From contig NZ_MUYG01000006.1 of NCBI RefSeq assembly GCF_002155425.1, positions 248,001 through 312,000 of the forward strand: a stretch of DNA of 64,000 bases, given 5' to 3'. Numbering within the stretch: the first letter of the stretch is position 1; each line of letters begins with the position of its first letter. This stretch comes from Erythrobacter donghaensis (GTDB lineage: Bacteria > Pseudomonadota > Alphaproteobacteria > Sphingomonadales > Sphingomonadaceae). Both the position numbers and the translations under genes were made by a program. This document shows positions 42,931-52,466 of this stretch, piece after piece. The notes beneath the pieces are model-generated. The model was given only the letters and a program-made list of their open reading frames with translations. It was not told where the DNA came from and searched no databases.

Positions 42931-43800
42931 TCAGAGGAAATCGCGCAAGGTTGTGATGAAGCGGTCGAACTGGTCGTGGTGGAGCCAGTGGCCCGCCTTT
43001 TCGAACTCGATCACGCTCGCGGTCTTGAAGTGGGCGATCCGCCCATCCTTCTCCGGGTTCGAGGCCCAGCTATCCGCCCCGTAGAGCAGCAACGTCGGGC
43101 AGGTGATTGCACCCCACAGCTGTTCGATGAACTCGTCGCCGATGTCCTCGACCGGCCAGACGTTGAGGTGCGGATCGAACTTCCAGCTATAGGTGCCATC
43201 CTCGTTGCGGTTGACCCCGTGGACGGTGAGGTGGCGCGCCTGTTCCTCGGTGAGGTAGGCGTTCTCCTCGATCATCCGGGCGAAGGCAGCCTCGATGCTC
43301 TCGTATTTGCGCGGGGTGCGCCCGGCGGCCTTGCGCTTCTTCTCGATCCATTCGGCTAGGCGTTCGGGATAGGGCACCGCGCGCTGTTTCTCGCGCCATT
43401 CGGGCGAGGGGCCGAGGCCCTCGATCGCGACCAACTTGCTCACCATCTCGGGGAAGGCGCCCGCATAGCGCAGCGCGACGTTTCCGCCCATCGAATGCGC
43501 CACCATCCTGACCGGGCCGACGCCCAGTTGGTGGATCAGCTGGGCGAGATCATAGACCATGTCGCCCGCCGAATAGACCCCGTCCGAAACCCAGTCGCTG
43601 TCGCCATGCCCGCGGTGGTCCATCGCAATAACGTGGTAATCCTCGCGCAGCGCCTCGGCGGTCCAGTCCCAGCTGCGCGCATGATCGCGGCCCCCGTGCA
43701 CCAGCACCAGCGGCGGCTTCCCGCGCCCGCCCCAATCGAGGTAGTTCAGCTTGAGGCGCTGCGAGATGAAGCTTTGCGAGGTCGGGCCAGTGTCGTGCAT
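42931..43800 (-). CDS. Alpha/beta hydrolase
   Basis: A 289-residue alpha/beta hydrolase fold enzyme. The oxyanion-loop motif is LVHGGRDHARSWDW (residues 33-46). The nucleophile Ser103 lies in MVAHSMGGNVA (G-x-S-x-G variant AHSMGG). The catalytic His is in KAGHWLHHD near residue 275. ALREDYHVIAMDHRGHGDSD is typical. The substrate is unknown; esterase or epoxide-type activity is possible. Confidence 0.9.
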   Translation of the reverse strand: MHDTGPTSQSFISQRLKLNYLDWGGRGKPPLVLVHGGRDHARSWDWTAEALREDYHVIAMDHRGHGDSDWVSDGVYSAGDMVYDLAQLIHQLGVGPVRMVAHSMGGNVALRYAGAFPEMVSKLVAIEGLGPSPEWREKQRAVPYPERLAEWIEKKRKAAGRTPRKYESIEAAFARMIEENAYLTEEQARHLTVHGVNRNEDGTYSWKFDPHLNVWPVEDIGDEFIEQLWGAITCPTLLLYGADSWASNPEKDGRIAHFKTASVIEFEKAGHWLHHDQFDRFITTLRDFL

Positions 43801-43876
43801 GAAGGCCTATTGCGGGACCTCAAACGAAGACGCAAGATCAGTTCAAACAACCAGCCAGCTACGGAGGCAGGCAACT

Positions 43877-44152
43877 ATGCATGTTAGCTTATTCAGCAAA
43901 GGTGCGACTACCGAGGAGGTTCGGTCGGCGCTGCGCCGTGACTACCGCTCCGACAGCTTGAAGGTACGACTGCTCGATCTACTCTTCGTCGGATCGCTTC
44001 TGTTTTTGGCAAGAAATCAGCCACTTGAAAACTTGGTTGCCGTACTGTTAGCTGCGTTTTCGGCCCTAACGGCAGTGCGCATTTTCATCGACCAGAGTGC
44101 GAGAAATTTCTTCCTTCATCGTCTGGATTGGGAGGACAACAACTCCCGCTAG
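43877..44152 (+). CDS. Small two-helix membrane protein, AT-rich
   Basis: A 91-residue protein that begins MHVSLFSKGATTEEVRSALRRD. Two hydrophobic helices, LLDLLFVGSLLFLA and LVAVLLAAFSALTAVRIFI, flank a short NQPLEN loop; the tail is FFLHRLDWEDNN. No family was recognised. The coding sequence is clearly less GC-rich than its surroundings (many TTA, CTA and AAA-type codons), suggesting recent acquisition. It is on the plus strand between two minus-strand genes. Confidence 0.6.
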   Translation: MHVSLFSKGATTEEVRSALRRDYRSDSLKVRLLDLLFVGSLLFLARNQPLENLVAVLLAAFSALTAVRIFIDQSARNFFLHRLDWEDNNSR

Positions 44153-44164
44153 CAGTCGGCGCTA

Positions 44165-45685
44165 TCATCGCTCCTTGGTCGCCGAGAAGGTCAGCTCGGG
44201 GTTCTTTTCGACCTGATAGCTGACGTCCCACGGGCTCTTGGCCATGAACACCATGTCGCCATCGCGGTCCTTGGCCACGTTCGCGCGGTTGAAGCTGGCG
44301 AAGTCATCGAGCGCCTTGGCATCGCCCTTGATCCAGCGCGCGGTGGCGAAGGGTGAGGGTTCGAGCACGGCTTCGACCTTGTATTCGGCCTCCAGCCGGC
44401 TGATCAGCACTTCCAGCTGGAGCTGGCCGACCACCCCGACGATGTGCGCCGAGCCGATCTCGGGGTAGAACACCTGAATGACGCCCTCTTCGGAAAGGTC
44501 ATCGAGCGCCTTCCTCAATTGCTTGGTCTTGGTCGGATCGCGCAGCTGCACCCGGCGCAGGATTTCCGGCGCGAAGTTGGGCAGGCCCGTGAAGCGCACC
44601 TGATTGCGCTCGCTCAGCGTATCGCCCACCCGCAAGGTGCCGTGGTTCGGGATGCCGATGATGTCGCCAGCTTCCGCCGTGTCCGCCAACTCGCGGTCCT
44701 GCGCGAAGAACAGGATCGGCGAATGCACCGCGATCGGTTTGCCGAGGCCCGACGGCGTCAGCTTCATGCCGCGTTTGAAAGTGCCCGAAACCTGCCGCAT
44801 GAAGGCGATGCGGTCGCGGTGATTGGGGTCCATGTTGGCCTGCACCTTGAAGATGAAGCCGGTGACCTCGTCGCGGGTCGGCGGGATCTGCTCCTCGCCT
44901 GCGGGTTGTGGACGCGGCGGGGGCGCAAAGCGCGCGATGGCGTCGATCAGCTCGGTCACGCCGAAATTCTTCAGCGCCGATCCGAAATAGACCGGCGTCA
45001 GATCGCCGTGGCGGAAGGCCTCGAGGTCGAATTCGGGATACCCGCCACGCGCCAGCTCGATCTCGTCGGCGAAGCGCTGGGGGATTTCCGCGGTGTCGCG
45101 GGTGCCGAGGAATTCGCGGCTCGGGCCTTCGGGGCGGCTGACGGTCTCGGTCGCGAAATCGAGCAGGCCTTCGAACTCACCGCCCATGCCAATTGGCCAC
45201 ATCTGCGGGGAGACATCGAGCGCCAGCATGTCGGCGACCTCGTCCAGCGTCTCGAACGGATCGCGGCCCTCGCGGTCGACCTTGTTGACGAAGGTGATGA
45301 TCGGCACGGAGCGAAGGCGGCACACCTCGAAAAGCTTGCGGGTCTGCGGCTCGATGCCCTTGGCCGCGTCGATCACCATGACGGCGCTGTCGACGGCGGT
45401 AAGCGTTCGGTAGGTGTCCTCCGAGAAATCCTCGTGTCCCGGCGTGTCGAGCAGGTTGAAGACGATCCCGTCCTTCTGGAAGGTCATCACGCTCGACGTG
45501 ACCGAAATGCCGCGCTGCTGCTCGATCTTCATCCAGTCCGACCGCGCCCGCCGCGCCTGCCCCCGCGCCTTGACCTCGCCCGCAAGGTGGATCGCCCCGC
45601 CCTGCAGCAGCAGCTTTTCGGTGAGCGTGGTCTTCCCCGCGTCAGGGTGCGAGATGATCGCGAAGGTGCGGCGGTTGGAGGTCAC
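44165..45685 (-). CDS. prfC: Peptide chain release factor 3
   Basis: A 506-residue translational GTPase that recycles RF1/RF2. G1 is SHPDAGKTTLTE (residues 12-23), G3 is DTPGHEDFSEDTY, and G4 is FVNKVDREGRD. The later EELIPP-like QPAGEEQIPPTRDEVTGFIFKVQANMDP region and FFAQDRELADTAEAGDIIG are typical of RF3. The start is a GTG (MTSNRRTFAII) that overlaps the SDR stop. Slightly shorter than the E. coli factor. Confidence 0.95.
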   Translation of the reverse strand: MTSNRRTFAIISHPDAGKTTLTEKLLLQGGAIHLAGEVKARGQARRARSDWMKIEQQRGISVTSSVMTFQKDGIVFNLLDTPGHEDFSEDTYRTLTAVDSAVMVIDAAKGIEPQTRKLFEVCRLRSVPIITFVNKVDREGRDPFETLDEVADMLALDVSPQMWPIGMGGEFEGLLDFATETVSRPEGPSREFLGTRDTAEIPQRFADEIELARGGYPEFDLEAFRHGDLTPVYFGSALKNFGVTELIDAIARFAPPPRPQPAGEEQIPPTRDEVTGFIFKVQANMDPNHRDRIAFMRQVSGTFKRGMKLTPSGLGKPIAVHSPILFFAQDRELADTAEAGDIIGIPNHGTLRVGDTLSERNQVRFTGLPNFAPEILRRVQLRDPTKTKQLRKALDDLSEEGVIQVFYPEIGSAHIVGVVGQLQLEVLISRLEAEYKVEAVLEPSPFATARWIKGDAKALDDFASFNRANVAKDRDGDMVFMAKSPWDVSYQVEKNPELTFSATKER

Positions 45686-46434
45686 TGTGTGTCGCGTGCG
45701 ACGCGGAAGCCCGCGAAGTCCTGGTTGACCGGCATCAGTTCGATCCGGTTGATGTTGAGATGCGGCGGCAGGCTGGCGATCCAGCCGATGGTGTCGGCGA
45801 TGTCCTCGCCGGTCATCGGGTTCACGCCGCGATAGAGATCGTCCGAGGCCTGCTGGCTGCCGGTGCGCACCACAGTGAACTCGGTCTCGACCATCCCCGG
45901 CTCGATGCTGGTCACACGCACGCCGGTGCCGTGGAGGTCCGCGCGCAGGGCGAGCGTGAAGTGGTTCGCGAAGGCCTTGGACCCGGCATAGACGTTGCCA
46001 CCCGGATAGACGTAGCTCCCCGCGACCGAGCCGATGGCGATGATCGCGCCCTTGCGTTCGATTAGCCCCGGCAAGAGCTTGCGGGTCAGCACCACCATCG
46101 CGGTGATGTTGGTGTCGATCATCGTCTGCCAATCGTCGAGATTGGCGTTCTGCGCCGCCGAAAGCCCCTGCGCGAGGCCCGCGTTGTTCACCAGCAGATC
46201 GATGTCGCGGAAGCCCTCGGGGAGGCTCGCCAGAGCAGCATCAAGCGCGTCGGTGTCGCGGACGTCGAAGCACAAGGGCAGCACCTTGTCCGCGCCCAAC
46301 TCCGCGACCAGCGCGTCGAGCCGCTCCTGCCGCCGCCCGGTGGCGACGCAGCGCCAGCCGTCCTTGACGAGGCGGCGCACCGTGGCGAGGCCGATTCCGG
46401 CGGTCGCGCCGGTGACGAAAGCAGTCTTGGTCAT
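45682..46434 (-). CDS. Short-chain dehydrogenase/reductase (YdfG-like)
   Basis: A 250-residue SDR. The cofactor motif is FVTGATAGIGLATVRRL (residues 5-21) with RQERLDALVAELG at the NADP-discriminating loop. NNAGLAQGL and the catalytic GSVAGSYVYPGGNVYAGSKAFANHF (Ser, Tyr, Lys) follow. VTSIEPGMVETEF is the substrate loop. The sequence is like NADP-dependent 3-hydroxy acid/serine dehydrogenases. It is coupled to prfC by a GTGA overlap and to pheT upstream by four bases. Confidence 0.9.
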   Translation of the reverse strand: MTKTAFVTGATAGIGLATVRRLVKDGWRCVATGRRQERLDALVAELGADKVLPLCFDVRDTDALDAALASLPEGFRDIDLLVNNAGLAQGLSAAQNANLDDWQTMIDTNITAMVVLTRKLLPGLIERKGAIIAIGSVAGSYVYPGGNVYAGSKAFANHFTLALRADLHGTGVRVTSIEPGMVETEFTVVRTGSQQASDDLYRGVNPMTGEDIADTIGWIASLPPHLNINRIELMPVNQDFAGFRVARDTQ

Positions 46435-48818
46435 CCGCGCAGGCTCCCACCCAGCTTGGCCGCAGCGGCCACCACCTTCTCGGCGATGGCCTTCAGCTCG
46501 GCATCCTTGAAACTCGACTCACCCGGCTGGAGCGTGACTTCGATCGCGATGGACTTGTGGCCCTCGGGCACGCCTTGCCCTGCGAAGACGTCGAACACAC
46601 GCACGCCGGTTATGCTTGCCTTGTCCGCGCCCTGCAACGCGCGCGCGAGATCACCCGCCGCGAGGGCAGAGGGGACGAGGAAAGCAAAGTCGCGGGTCAC
46701 GGCCTGCAGCGCGGGCGGGGTGAAGCCGGCGCGCGCGAAGGCGGCGTTCTTCTTCGGCGGGATCGCGTCGAGGAACAGCTCCACCGCCGCGATCGGCCCG
46801 TCGGCATCGAACGCCTTGAGCGTCGCCGGATGCACCATCCCGAAGCGCGCCAGCACGGTCTTGGGGCCGAGCCTGAGGGTGGCGGACTGGCCGGGGTGGA
46901 ACTGCGCACCTGCTTCCCCCATCACCATCAGGTTCGCCACCGGAGCGCCCGCCGCTTCGAGCAGCTGGAGCGCCAGCGCCTTGGCGTCATAGGCGTCGAA
47001 ACCTTGCGCCTTGCCACTCTGCCATCCGCGCGGCGTTTTCTCGCCCGCCAGCACGATGCCGAGCGTCGGCTTTTCGTCGCTGAGGCCGTCTTGGCCACGG
47101 AAATAGCGCCGCCCGATCTCGAACAGGCGTGACGCCGCCGCGCCGCGATCGGCATTGCGCTTGGCCGCCATCAGCAGCCCCGGCAGCAACGAGGGGCGCA
47201 TCGCCTTCATGTCCTCGCTGATCGGATTGGCGAGCACCCACAGCGGCTGGTCGCTGGCGAAGTGCTCCGCCGCCCACGTCGGGAGGAAGGACCACGTCAC
47301 CGCCTCGTTGAGCCCGCTCGCAGCCGCCGCGCGGCGCAGACCGCGCTCGAGCTTCTGCTGCGGCGTGGCGGTGGGGCGGGCGACGCCTTCCACGCGGGGG
47401 AGCGCGACGCTGGCAACCATGTCGAGGCCGTGGATGCGCACGACTTCCTCGACCAGATCGGCGGGGCCTTCGATATCGTGGCGGCGCAGCGGACAGGTGA
47501 CCTGCCAGTCGGCGGATACCGTGAATCCGAGGCTTTCGAGGATGCGCTTCTGCTCGTCCTCGGGCACCTCGACACCGCCAAGGCGCGCGGTCAGGCCGGG
47601 GTCGAAGGCGATCACCTTGGCGTCGGACGGCGGCGAACCGGCGCGCACGACCTCGCTCGCCGTGCCGCCCGCCAGTTCGACGATAAGGCCGGTCAGCAGA
47701 TCGAGGCCCTGATCGAGAAATTCGGGATCGACCCCACGCTCGAAACGGGTGCGCGCGTCGGAGGACAGCCCCAGCTTGCGCCCCGTCGCGCCGATGCGGG
47801 CGGGATCGAAGTATGCGATTTCGAGCAGCACATCGGTGGTGTCGTCCTGCACCCCCGAATGCTCGCCGCCCATGATCCCGGCGATGTCATGCACCTGCAC
47901 GTCATCCGCGATCACGACCATTCCGCTGTCCAGCGTGTAAGTCTTCTCGTTGAGCGCCAGTACCTCTTCGCCGTCCTTGGCACGCCGCGCCACCACCGCG
48001 CCTTGCAGCTTGGCGAGATCATAGACGTGCGCCGGACGCCCGTAGCCGAGCATCAGGTAATTCGTCAGATCGACCAGCAGCGAAATGGGGCGTTGCCCTG
48101 CGCTCTTCAGCCGCTGTTGCAGCCAGTCGGGCGAGGGGCCGTTCTTAACGCCCTTGATCACGCGCCCGTAGAACGCCGGGCAACCCTCGGGATCGTCGGT
48201 GCGAATTTCGACTGGGCAGGCCCCCTCAGCCGCGAACGACGGCATCGCGACCGGCTTCATCGTCCCCAGCCCCTTGGCCGCAAGATCGCGGGCGATGCCG
48301 TAGACGCCCATGCAGTCGGGGCGATTGGGCGTCACCGCGACCTCGATCACCGGCGAGGCGCCGTGGTAGCTCGCGAAATCGCTGCCGACCGGCGCGTCCT
48401 CGGGCAATTCGATGATCCCGTCGTGATCCTCGCCCAGCTCCAGCTCGCGCACCGAGCACATCATGCCGTTCGATTCGACGCCGCGGATCGCGCTCTTCTT
48501 GAGCACCATGCCGTTGGCGGGCACCACCGCGCCGGGAAGCCCCAGCACGCCCTTCATTCCAGCGCGCGCATTGGGTGCGCCGCAGACGACCTGCAGCGGA
48601 TCGCCCTCGCCTGTGTCGACGGTGAGCACCTGCAGCTTGTCGGCATCGGGATGGCGCGCGGCGGTCAGCACGTGAGCAACGCGGAACCCTGACAGCTTCT
48701 CGGCCGGGTCCTCGACGCCCTCGACCTCAAGCCCGATGGCGTTGAGCGCATCACAGATTTCGGCGACGGTGGCGGTGGTCTCGAGGTGGTCCTTGAGCCA
48801 GGTCAGCGAGAACTTCAT
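46431..48818 (-). CDS. pheT: Phenylalanyl-tRNA synthetase beta subunit
   Basis: A 795-residue beta chain of the (alpha-beta)2 synthetase. The N-terminal MKFSLTWLKDHLETTATVAEICDALN precedes the EMAP/OB tRNA-binding region (HPDADKLQVLTVD, LQVVCGAPNARAG). The B3/B4 editing and B5 domains follow (VPEDEQKRILESLGFTV). The C-terminal FDX-ACB domain has AVTRDFAFLVPS and IGVRVFDVFAGQG-type strands. The ATG at 48818 overlaps the pheS stop by four bases. Confidence 0.96.
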   Translation of the reverse strand: MKFSLTWLKDHLETTATVAEICDALNAIGLEVEGVEDPAEKLSGFRVAHVLTAARHPDADKLQVLTVDTGEGDPLQVVCGAPNARAGMKGVLGLPGAVVPANGMVLKKSAIRGVESNGMMCSVRELELGEDHDGIIELPEDAPVGSDFASYHGASPVIEVAVTPNRPDCMGVYGIARDLAAKGLGTMKPVAMPSFAAEGACPVEIRTDDPEGCPAFYGRVIKGVKNGPSPDWLQQRLKSAGQRPISLLVDLTNYLMLGYGRPAHVYDLAKLQGAVVARRAKDGEEVLALNEKTYTLDSGMVVIADDVQVHDIAGIMGGEHSGVQDDTTDVLLEIAYFDPARIGATGRKLGLSSDARTRFERGVDPEFLDQGLDLLTGLIVELAGGTASEVVRAGSPPSDAKVIAFDPGLTARLGGVEVPEDEQKRILESLGFTVSADWQVTCPLRRHDIEGPADLVEEVVRIHGLDMVASVALPRVEGVARPTATPQQKLERGLRRAAAASGLNEAVTWSFLPTWAAEHFASDQPLWVLANPISEDMKAMRPSLLPGLLMAAKRNADRGAAASRLFEIGRRYFRGQDGLSDEKPTLGIVLAGEKTPRGWQSGKAQGFDAYDAKALALQLLEAAGAPVANLMVMGEAGAQFHPGQSATLRLGPKTVLARFGMVHPATLKAFDADGPIAAVELFLDAIPPKKNAAFARAGFTPPALQAVTRDFAFLVPSALAAGDLARALQGADKASITGVRVFDVFAGQGVPEGHKSIAIEVTLQPGESSFKDAELKAIAEKVVAAAAKLGGSLRG

Positions 48819-49915
48819 GCGCGCGCTCCCACACCGGCGGAAAGTGTCGGCTGGTCGAAGGGCGAGAAGCCGTAATGCGCCAGCCAGCGCGGATCGCCGT
48901 CGAAGAAGGCGCGCAGGTCGTTCATCCCGTATTTGAGCATCGCGATGCGATCGATCCCGAGGCCGAAGGCGAAGCCCTGCCACTCGGCCGGATCGAGCCC
49001 TGCGAATTCCAGTACCCGCGCGTTGACCATCCCGCTGCCGCCCAGCTCCATCCACGCATGGCCCGGCGCATCGCCGCGCCCGCCGACGACGCGGCGGCCG
49101 CCTTCGGTGGAATAGCCCACGTCGACCTCAACGCTCGGTTCGGTGAAGGGGAAGTAGCTCGGGCGCAGGCGCAGGGTGATATCCTCACGCTCGAAGAAGG
49201 CCTTGAAGAAGGTCTCCAGCGTCCACTTGAGGTGGCCCAGGTGGATGTCGCGGTCGATCACCAGACCTTCGACCTGGTGGAACATCGGCGTGTGCGTGGC
49301 GTCGCTGTCGCTGCGATAGACGCGGCCCGGCGCGATGATGCGGATCGGCGCGCCCTGATCGAGCATGGCGCGGATCTGCACCGGCGAGGTGTGGGTGCGG
49401 AGCAGGATCTCGCGGCACTCTCCGGTCTTGTCCGGGAAGTAGAACGTGTCGTGCATCGCCCGCGCCGGGTGGGTCTCGTCCATGTTGAGCGCGGTGAAGT
49501 TGTGCCAGTCGTCTTCGATCTCCGGCCCGGTGGCGACCGCGAAGCCGAGGTCGGCGAAGATTTCCGCCAGCTCGTCCATCACCTGACTGACCGGATGCAC
49601 CGACCCCTTGGGCGCGACCTGCGCGGGCAGGGTCAGGTCGATCCTCTCGCGCGCCAGCTGTTGTTCGAGCGCGGCGGCTTCCAGCGCAGCCTTCTTCGTC
49701 TCCAGCGCCTCGGCGATGCTCGCGCGGGCGGACTGGATCGCGGGGGCGGCGGCGGTGCGCTCCTCGGGGCTCATCCCGCCCAGCGTCTTGAGCGCGAGGC
49801 TCACCCAGCCCTTTTTGCCGAGCGTGTCGAGCCGCTGCGTCTCAAGCGCGTCGAGGCTGTCGGCCGCAGCAATCGCGGCCAGCGCGGCCTCGGTCTGGGA
49901 TGTGATGTCGGTCAT
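48815..49915 (-). CDS. pheS: Phenylalanyl-tRNA synthetase alpha subunit
   Basis: A 366-residue catalytic subunit. The N-terminal coiled-coil contacts tRNA (LDALETQRLDTLGKKGWVSLALKTLG). Class II motif 2 is RVYRSDSDATHTPMFHQVEG, and motif 3 is AFGLGIDRIAMLKYG with the catalytic Arg. FADLGFAVATGPEIEDDWHNF is also family-typical. It is the first gene of the pheS-pheT-SDR-prfC series, all with minimal overlaps. A leader region of about 90 bp separates it from the AraC gene downstream on the window. Confidence 0.96.
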   Translation of the reverse strand: MTDITSQTEAALAAIAAADSLDALETQRLDTLGKKGWVSLALKTLGGMSPEERTAAAPAIQSARASIAEALETKKAALEAAALEQQLARERIDLTLPAQVAPKGSVHPVSQVMDELAEIFADLGFAVATGPEIEDDWHNFTALNMDETHPARAMHDTFYFPDKTGECREILLRTHTSPVQIRAMLDQGAPIRIIAPGRVYRSDSDATHTPMFHQVEGLVIDRDIHLGHLKWTLETFFKAFFEREDITLRLRPSYFPFTEPSVEVDVGYSTEGGRRVVGGRGDAPGHAWMELGGSGMVNARVLEFAGLDPAEWQGFAFGLGIDRIAMLKYGMNDLRAFFDGDPRWLAHYGFSPFDQPTLSAGVGARA

Positions 49916-50008
49916 GGTCTCGGGCGATCTCTCGCAAAGGGAAAGGGGCCGCCGCCCGCTAGCGGCAATTCACGCGATTTGCAAAGCGGCAGTCGGCGAT
50001 CGGGCCGC

Positions 50009-50920
50009 TCAGGATGCGTGGGCCGCAGCCGGCGCATGGAGCCCCTGCACCGCCTCGCCCGCTACCGCCTTGCGTGCCTGCGCCGCCGCCGCCAGCAGTG
50101 GCTTGTCCGCGCGCGCATAGGCCGAGGGGCTCATCCCCATGAACCGCCGGAAGTCCCGCACGAAGTGTGGCTGGTCGTGATAGTGGCTGTCGAGCGCCCC
50201 GAGCCATGTCAGCGAGGGATCGAGCATGAAGCGCGCGAGGCTCCGCAGAAACCGCTGGCGGCGCAGCAGCAGCTTGGGCGGAAAGCCGAAGACGCGGGCC
50301 GACAGCCGCTCGACCGAGCGCGTGGTGACGCCCATTCGCGCGGCGATATCGGCCACGGTGACCACCTCGGGATCGAGCAGCGCAGCGTTGAAGGTGGCGA
50401 TGGCCTCTTCCTGCGCGGGACACGGCGGCAGCGCGGCGGCGAAGACCTGCTCGAGATGCGTTTCGATCAGGGCCAGCTCCTCGGCAAAATCGCCGCTGCC
50501 TGCCGCCAGCGCGCGCGCCAGCGGGACGAAGGCGGCGAACAGCGGGTCGGCCGCGCCATCGACGAAGCGGTCGGCATAGTCGCTCGCGGGGGCGGCAAAC
50601 AGCCGTGCCCAGCCCATAGGCAGCAGCCCGATCCCCCAGCTGTGCCCCGACCCCATCCGGAACCGCATCGCCCGGCTGGTGGGGCCGGTGACGGTGAAAT
50701 CCGGGCACGCGCGCGGCTCTCCCGGCCCGATTGCCGATTGCGCCCGCCCGGCGCTCAGGAAGCGCAGATTGACCCATTCGGGATGAAGCGCATCCGCCAG
50801 CCACGGCGTGCGCGCCGGACAGACCACATCGGTGCGGTAAAAGGTGGTGATGTAAGGGCGCAGCATCGGCGCCGGCAAGGCAAACCGCAGCTGCACCGCA
50901 TGGCCCGACATTGCATGCAT
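50009..50920 (-). CDS. AraC-family transcriptional regulator
   Basis: A 303-residue protein. Its N-terminal half is a sensing part (LPAPMLRPYITTFYRTDVVCP, GSGHSWGIGLLPMGWARLFA). The C-terminal AraC-type DNA-binding domain has the first helix-turn-helix TVADIAARMGVTTRSVERLSARVFGFPPKLLLRRQRFLRSL and the second DQPHFVRDFRRFMGMSPSAYAR. It resembles the next gene closely. Effector and target are unknown. Confidence 0.88.
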   Translation of the reverse strand: MHAMSGHAVQLRFALPAPMLRPYITTFYRTDVVCPARTPWLADALHPEWVNLRFLSAGRAQSAIGPGEPRACPDFTVTGPTSRAMRFRMGSGHSWGIGLLPMGWARLFAAPASDYADRFVDGAADPLFAAFVPLARALAAGSGDFAEELALIETHLEQVFAAALPPCPAQEEAIATFNAALLDPEVVTVADIAARMGVTTRSVERLSARVFGFPPKLLLRRQRFLRSLARFMLDPSLTWLGALDSHYHDQPHFVRDFRRFMGMSPSAYARADKPLLAAAAQARKAVAGEAVQGLHAPAAAHAS

Positions 50921-51010
50921 CGTGACAAACCCCCGACACCGCTCTTACACCGTGGACAGGCCGGAGCAACCGGCAAGCGCGTGCCTAGGGGATCACGCGC
51001 GGTGCCGCGA

Positions 51011-51925
51011 TTACCGCGGCGGCGCGGGGGGATCGAGGGTCTGCGCGGCGCTGCCCCACACCCGCGCGCGGGCCTCCATGAAGGAGGTCAGGATCGGGTG
51101 GTCGAGCGCGGCATATTCGCTGGGGTTCATGGTCATGAACTCGCGGAACTCGCGGGTGAACTGCGCCTGATCGTGGTAGAGGGCGTCCATCGCCTCGGTC
51201 CAGCGGCTGCCGCGCTGGAGCATGTAGGTGCTGAGCGAGCGCATGAAGCGCTGGCGGCGCATCAGCAGCTTGGGCGCAAAGCCGAAATAGCGCATGCACA
51301 GCCGTTCCAGCGTGCGGATGCTCATCGCGCAGGCATCGGCGAGATCGTGCACCGCGGCATGCTCGCCCTCGACCAGCTCGGCATGGACGCGGCGGATGCG
51401 GGCATCGTCACGCGTCGGGCGCATCCGCTGGCGCATCGCGGCGACGATCGCGGCGAACTGTTCCTCGCGGTCGATCTCGGGGTTGCACAGGGTCTCGGTC
51501 AGCCCCGCGAAGTGGCGGAAGACGGGGTGCGACGCGCCGTCGGTGATCATGTTGGTGCAGGCGCTGGCATCGGCATCGAAAAACCGCGCCCAGCCAAGCG
51601 GCAGGAACCCCACGCCCCACATCTGCACCGAAGGCATGGTGAAGCGGCACGGCAGCGCGCTCGCCCCGGTGGCGACGAAGGGCGCATCGGCGATCCGCGT
51701 GTCCCCGATCTCGGCCGCAGGCGCGCCGCCGCAGAAAAACCGGATATTGGCCCACTCGGGCTGGAGATAGTCGACCAGCGGGCCTGCGCCCGGATCAATC
51801 GTCAGCGTCATGTGATAGAAGGTGGTGAAGCACCCCTCGAACTCCGCGGGCGGTTCGCGGAATTCGGCGATCAGCCGGTAGGCCGATGGCGGCACTGTGC
51901 CGTTGGTGTGCGCCCTATCCCCCAT
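51011..51925 (-). CDS. AraC-family transcriptional regulator (paralogue of the neighbour)
   Basis: A 304-residue protein with the same plan as its neighbour. The N-terminal part includes CFTTFYHMTL and FTMPSVQMWGVGFLPLGWARFF. The C-terminal HTH includes AVHDLADACAMSIRTLERLCMRYFGFAPKLLMRRQRFMRSL and DQAQFTREFREFMTMNPSEYAALDH. Shared words such as LPxGWARxF and the near-identical RYFGFAPKLLMRRQRF point to tandem duplication. Target genes are unknown. Confidence 0.88.
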   Translation of the reverse strand: MGDRAHTNGTVPPSAYRLIAEFREPPAEFEGCFTTFYHMTLTIDPGAGPLVDYLQPEWANIRFFCGGAPAAEIGDTRIADAPFVATGASALPCRFTMPSVQMWGVGFLPLGWARFFDADASACTNMITDGASHPVFRHFAGLTETLCNPEIDREEQFAAIVAAMRQRMRPTRDDARIRRVHAELVEGEHAAVHDLADACAMSIRTLERLCMRYFGFAPKLLMRRQRFMRSLSTYMLQRGSRWTEAMDALYHDQAQFTREFREFMTMNPSEYAALDHPILTSFMEARARVWGSAAQTLDPPAPPR

Positions 51926-51992
51926 GGCGTCAAATAGCCGGAGATGACGCGGTTATACAAGGGCGGTGACGGTTTCATACAAGCCGGACAGC

Positions 51993-52022
51993 AAAAGGGC
52001 GGGTGCCCGAAGACACCCGCCC
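51993..52022 (-). terminator. Terminator of the rpmI-rplT operon
   Basis: On the minus strand GGGCGGGTG (52022-52014) and CACCCGCCC (52005-51997) form a perfect nine-pair stem with an eight-base loop, followed by TTTT (complement of 51996-51993). It lies 35 bases beyond the rplT stop. Confidence 0.85.
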
Positions 52023-52056
52023 CTTGCGTATCAGTGGCTTGTGAGCCCGCGGCGGC

Positions 52057-52416
52057 TTACGCCGGCAATGCGGCCTTCGCCTGAGCGATCACGGCCTTGA
52101 AGGCGCCGCCTTCGTTCATCGCGAGATCGGCCATCGCCTTGCGGTCGAGCTCGATCCCGGCCAGCTTGATGCCGTGCATGAACTGCGAATAGGTCAGGCC
52201 TTCCATGCGAACCGCAGCGTTGATGCGCTGGATCCAGAGAGCACGGAAGGTCCGCTTCTTCACCTTGCGGTCGCGGTAGGCATATTGCCCGGCCTTTTCG
52301 ACCGCCTGACGGGCGATGCGGATGGTGTTCTTGCGGCGACCACGATAGCCCTTGGCCTGGTCCAGAATCCGCTTGTGCTTGGCGCGGGTGGTAACACCCC
52401 TTTTGACGCGTGCCAT
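52057..52416 (-). CDS. rplT: 50S ribosomal protein L20
   Basis: A 119-residue ribosomal protein. The basic N-terminus [30 protein letters not shown] and the following [29 protein letters not shown] are standard L20. It binds 23S rRNA early in large-subunit assembly. It follows rpmI by about 50 bases. The usual infC partner is not next to the pair. Confidence 0.97.
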   Translation of the reverse strand: MARVKRGVTTRAKHKRILDQAKGYRGRRKNTIRIARQAVEKAGQYAYRDRKVKKRTFRALWIQRINAAVRMEGLTYSQFMHGIKLAGIELDRKAMADLAMNEGGAFKAVIAQAKAALPA

Positions 52417-52466
52417 ATCAGTATATCCTTATCTTGAGGATGCGCAGGGCCGAAGCCCGTCTCGCA

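Noticed and set aside
49916..50008. Possible Phe-codon leader peptide and attenuator before pheS
   Set aside because: Two TTT codons occur by the ribosome site region, but there is no leader start codon with a following terminator stem and T-tract.
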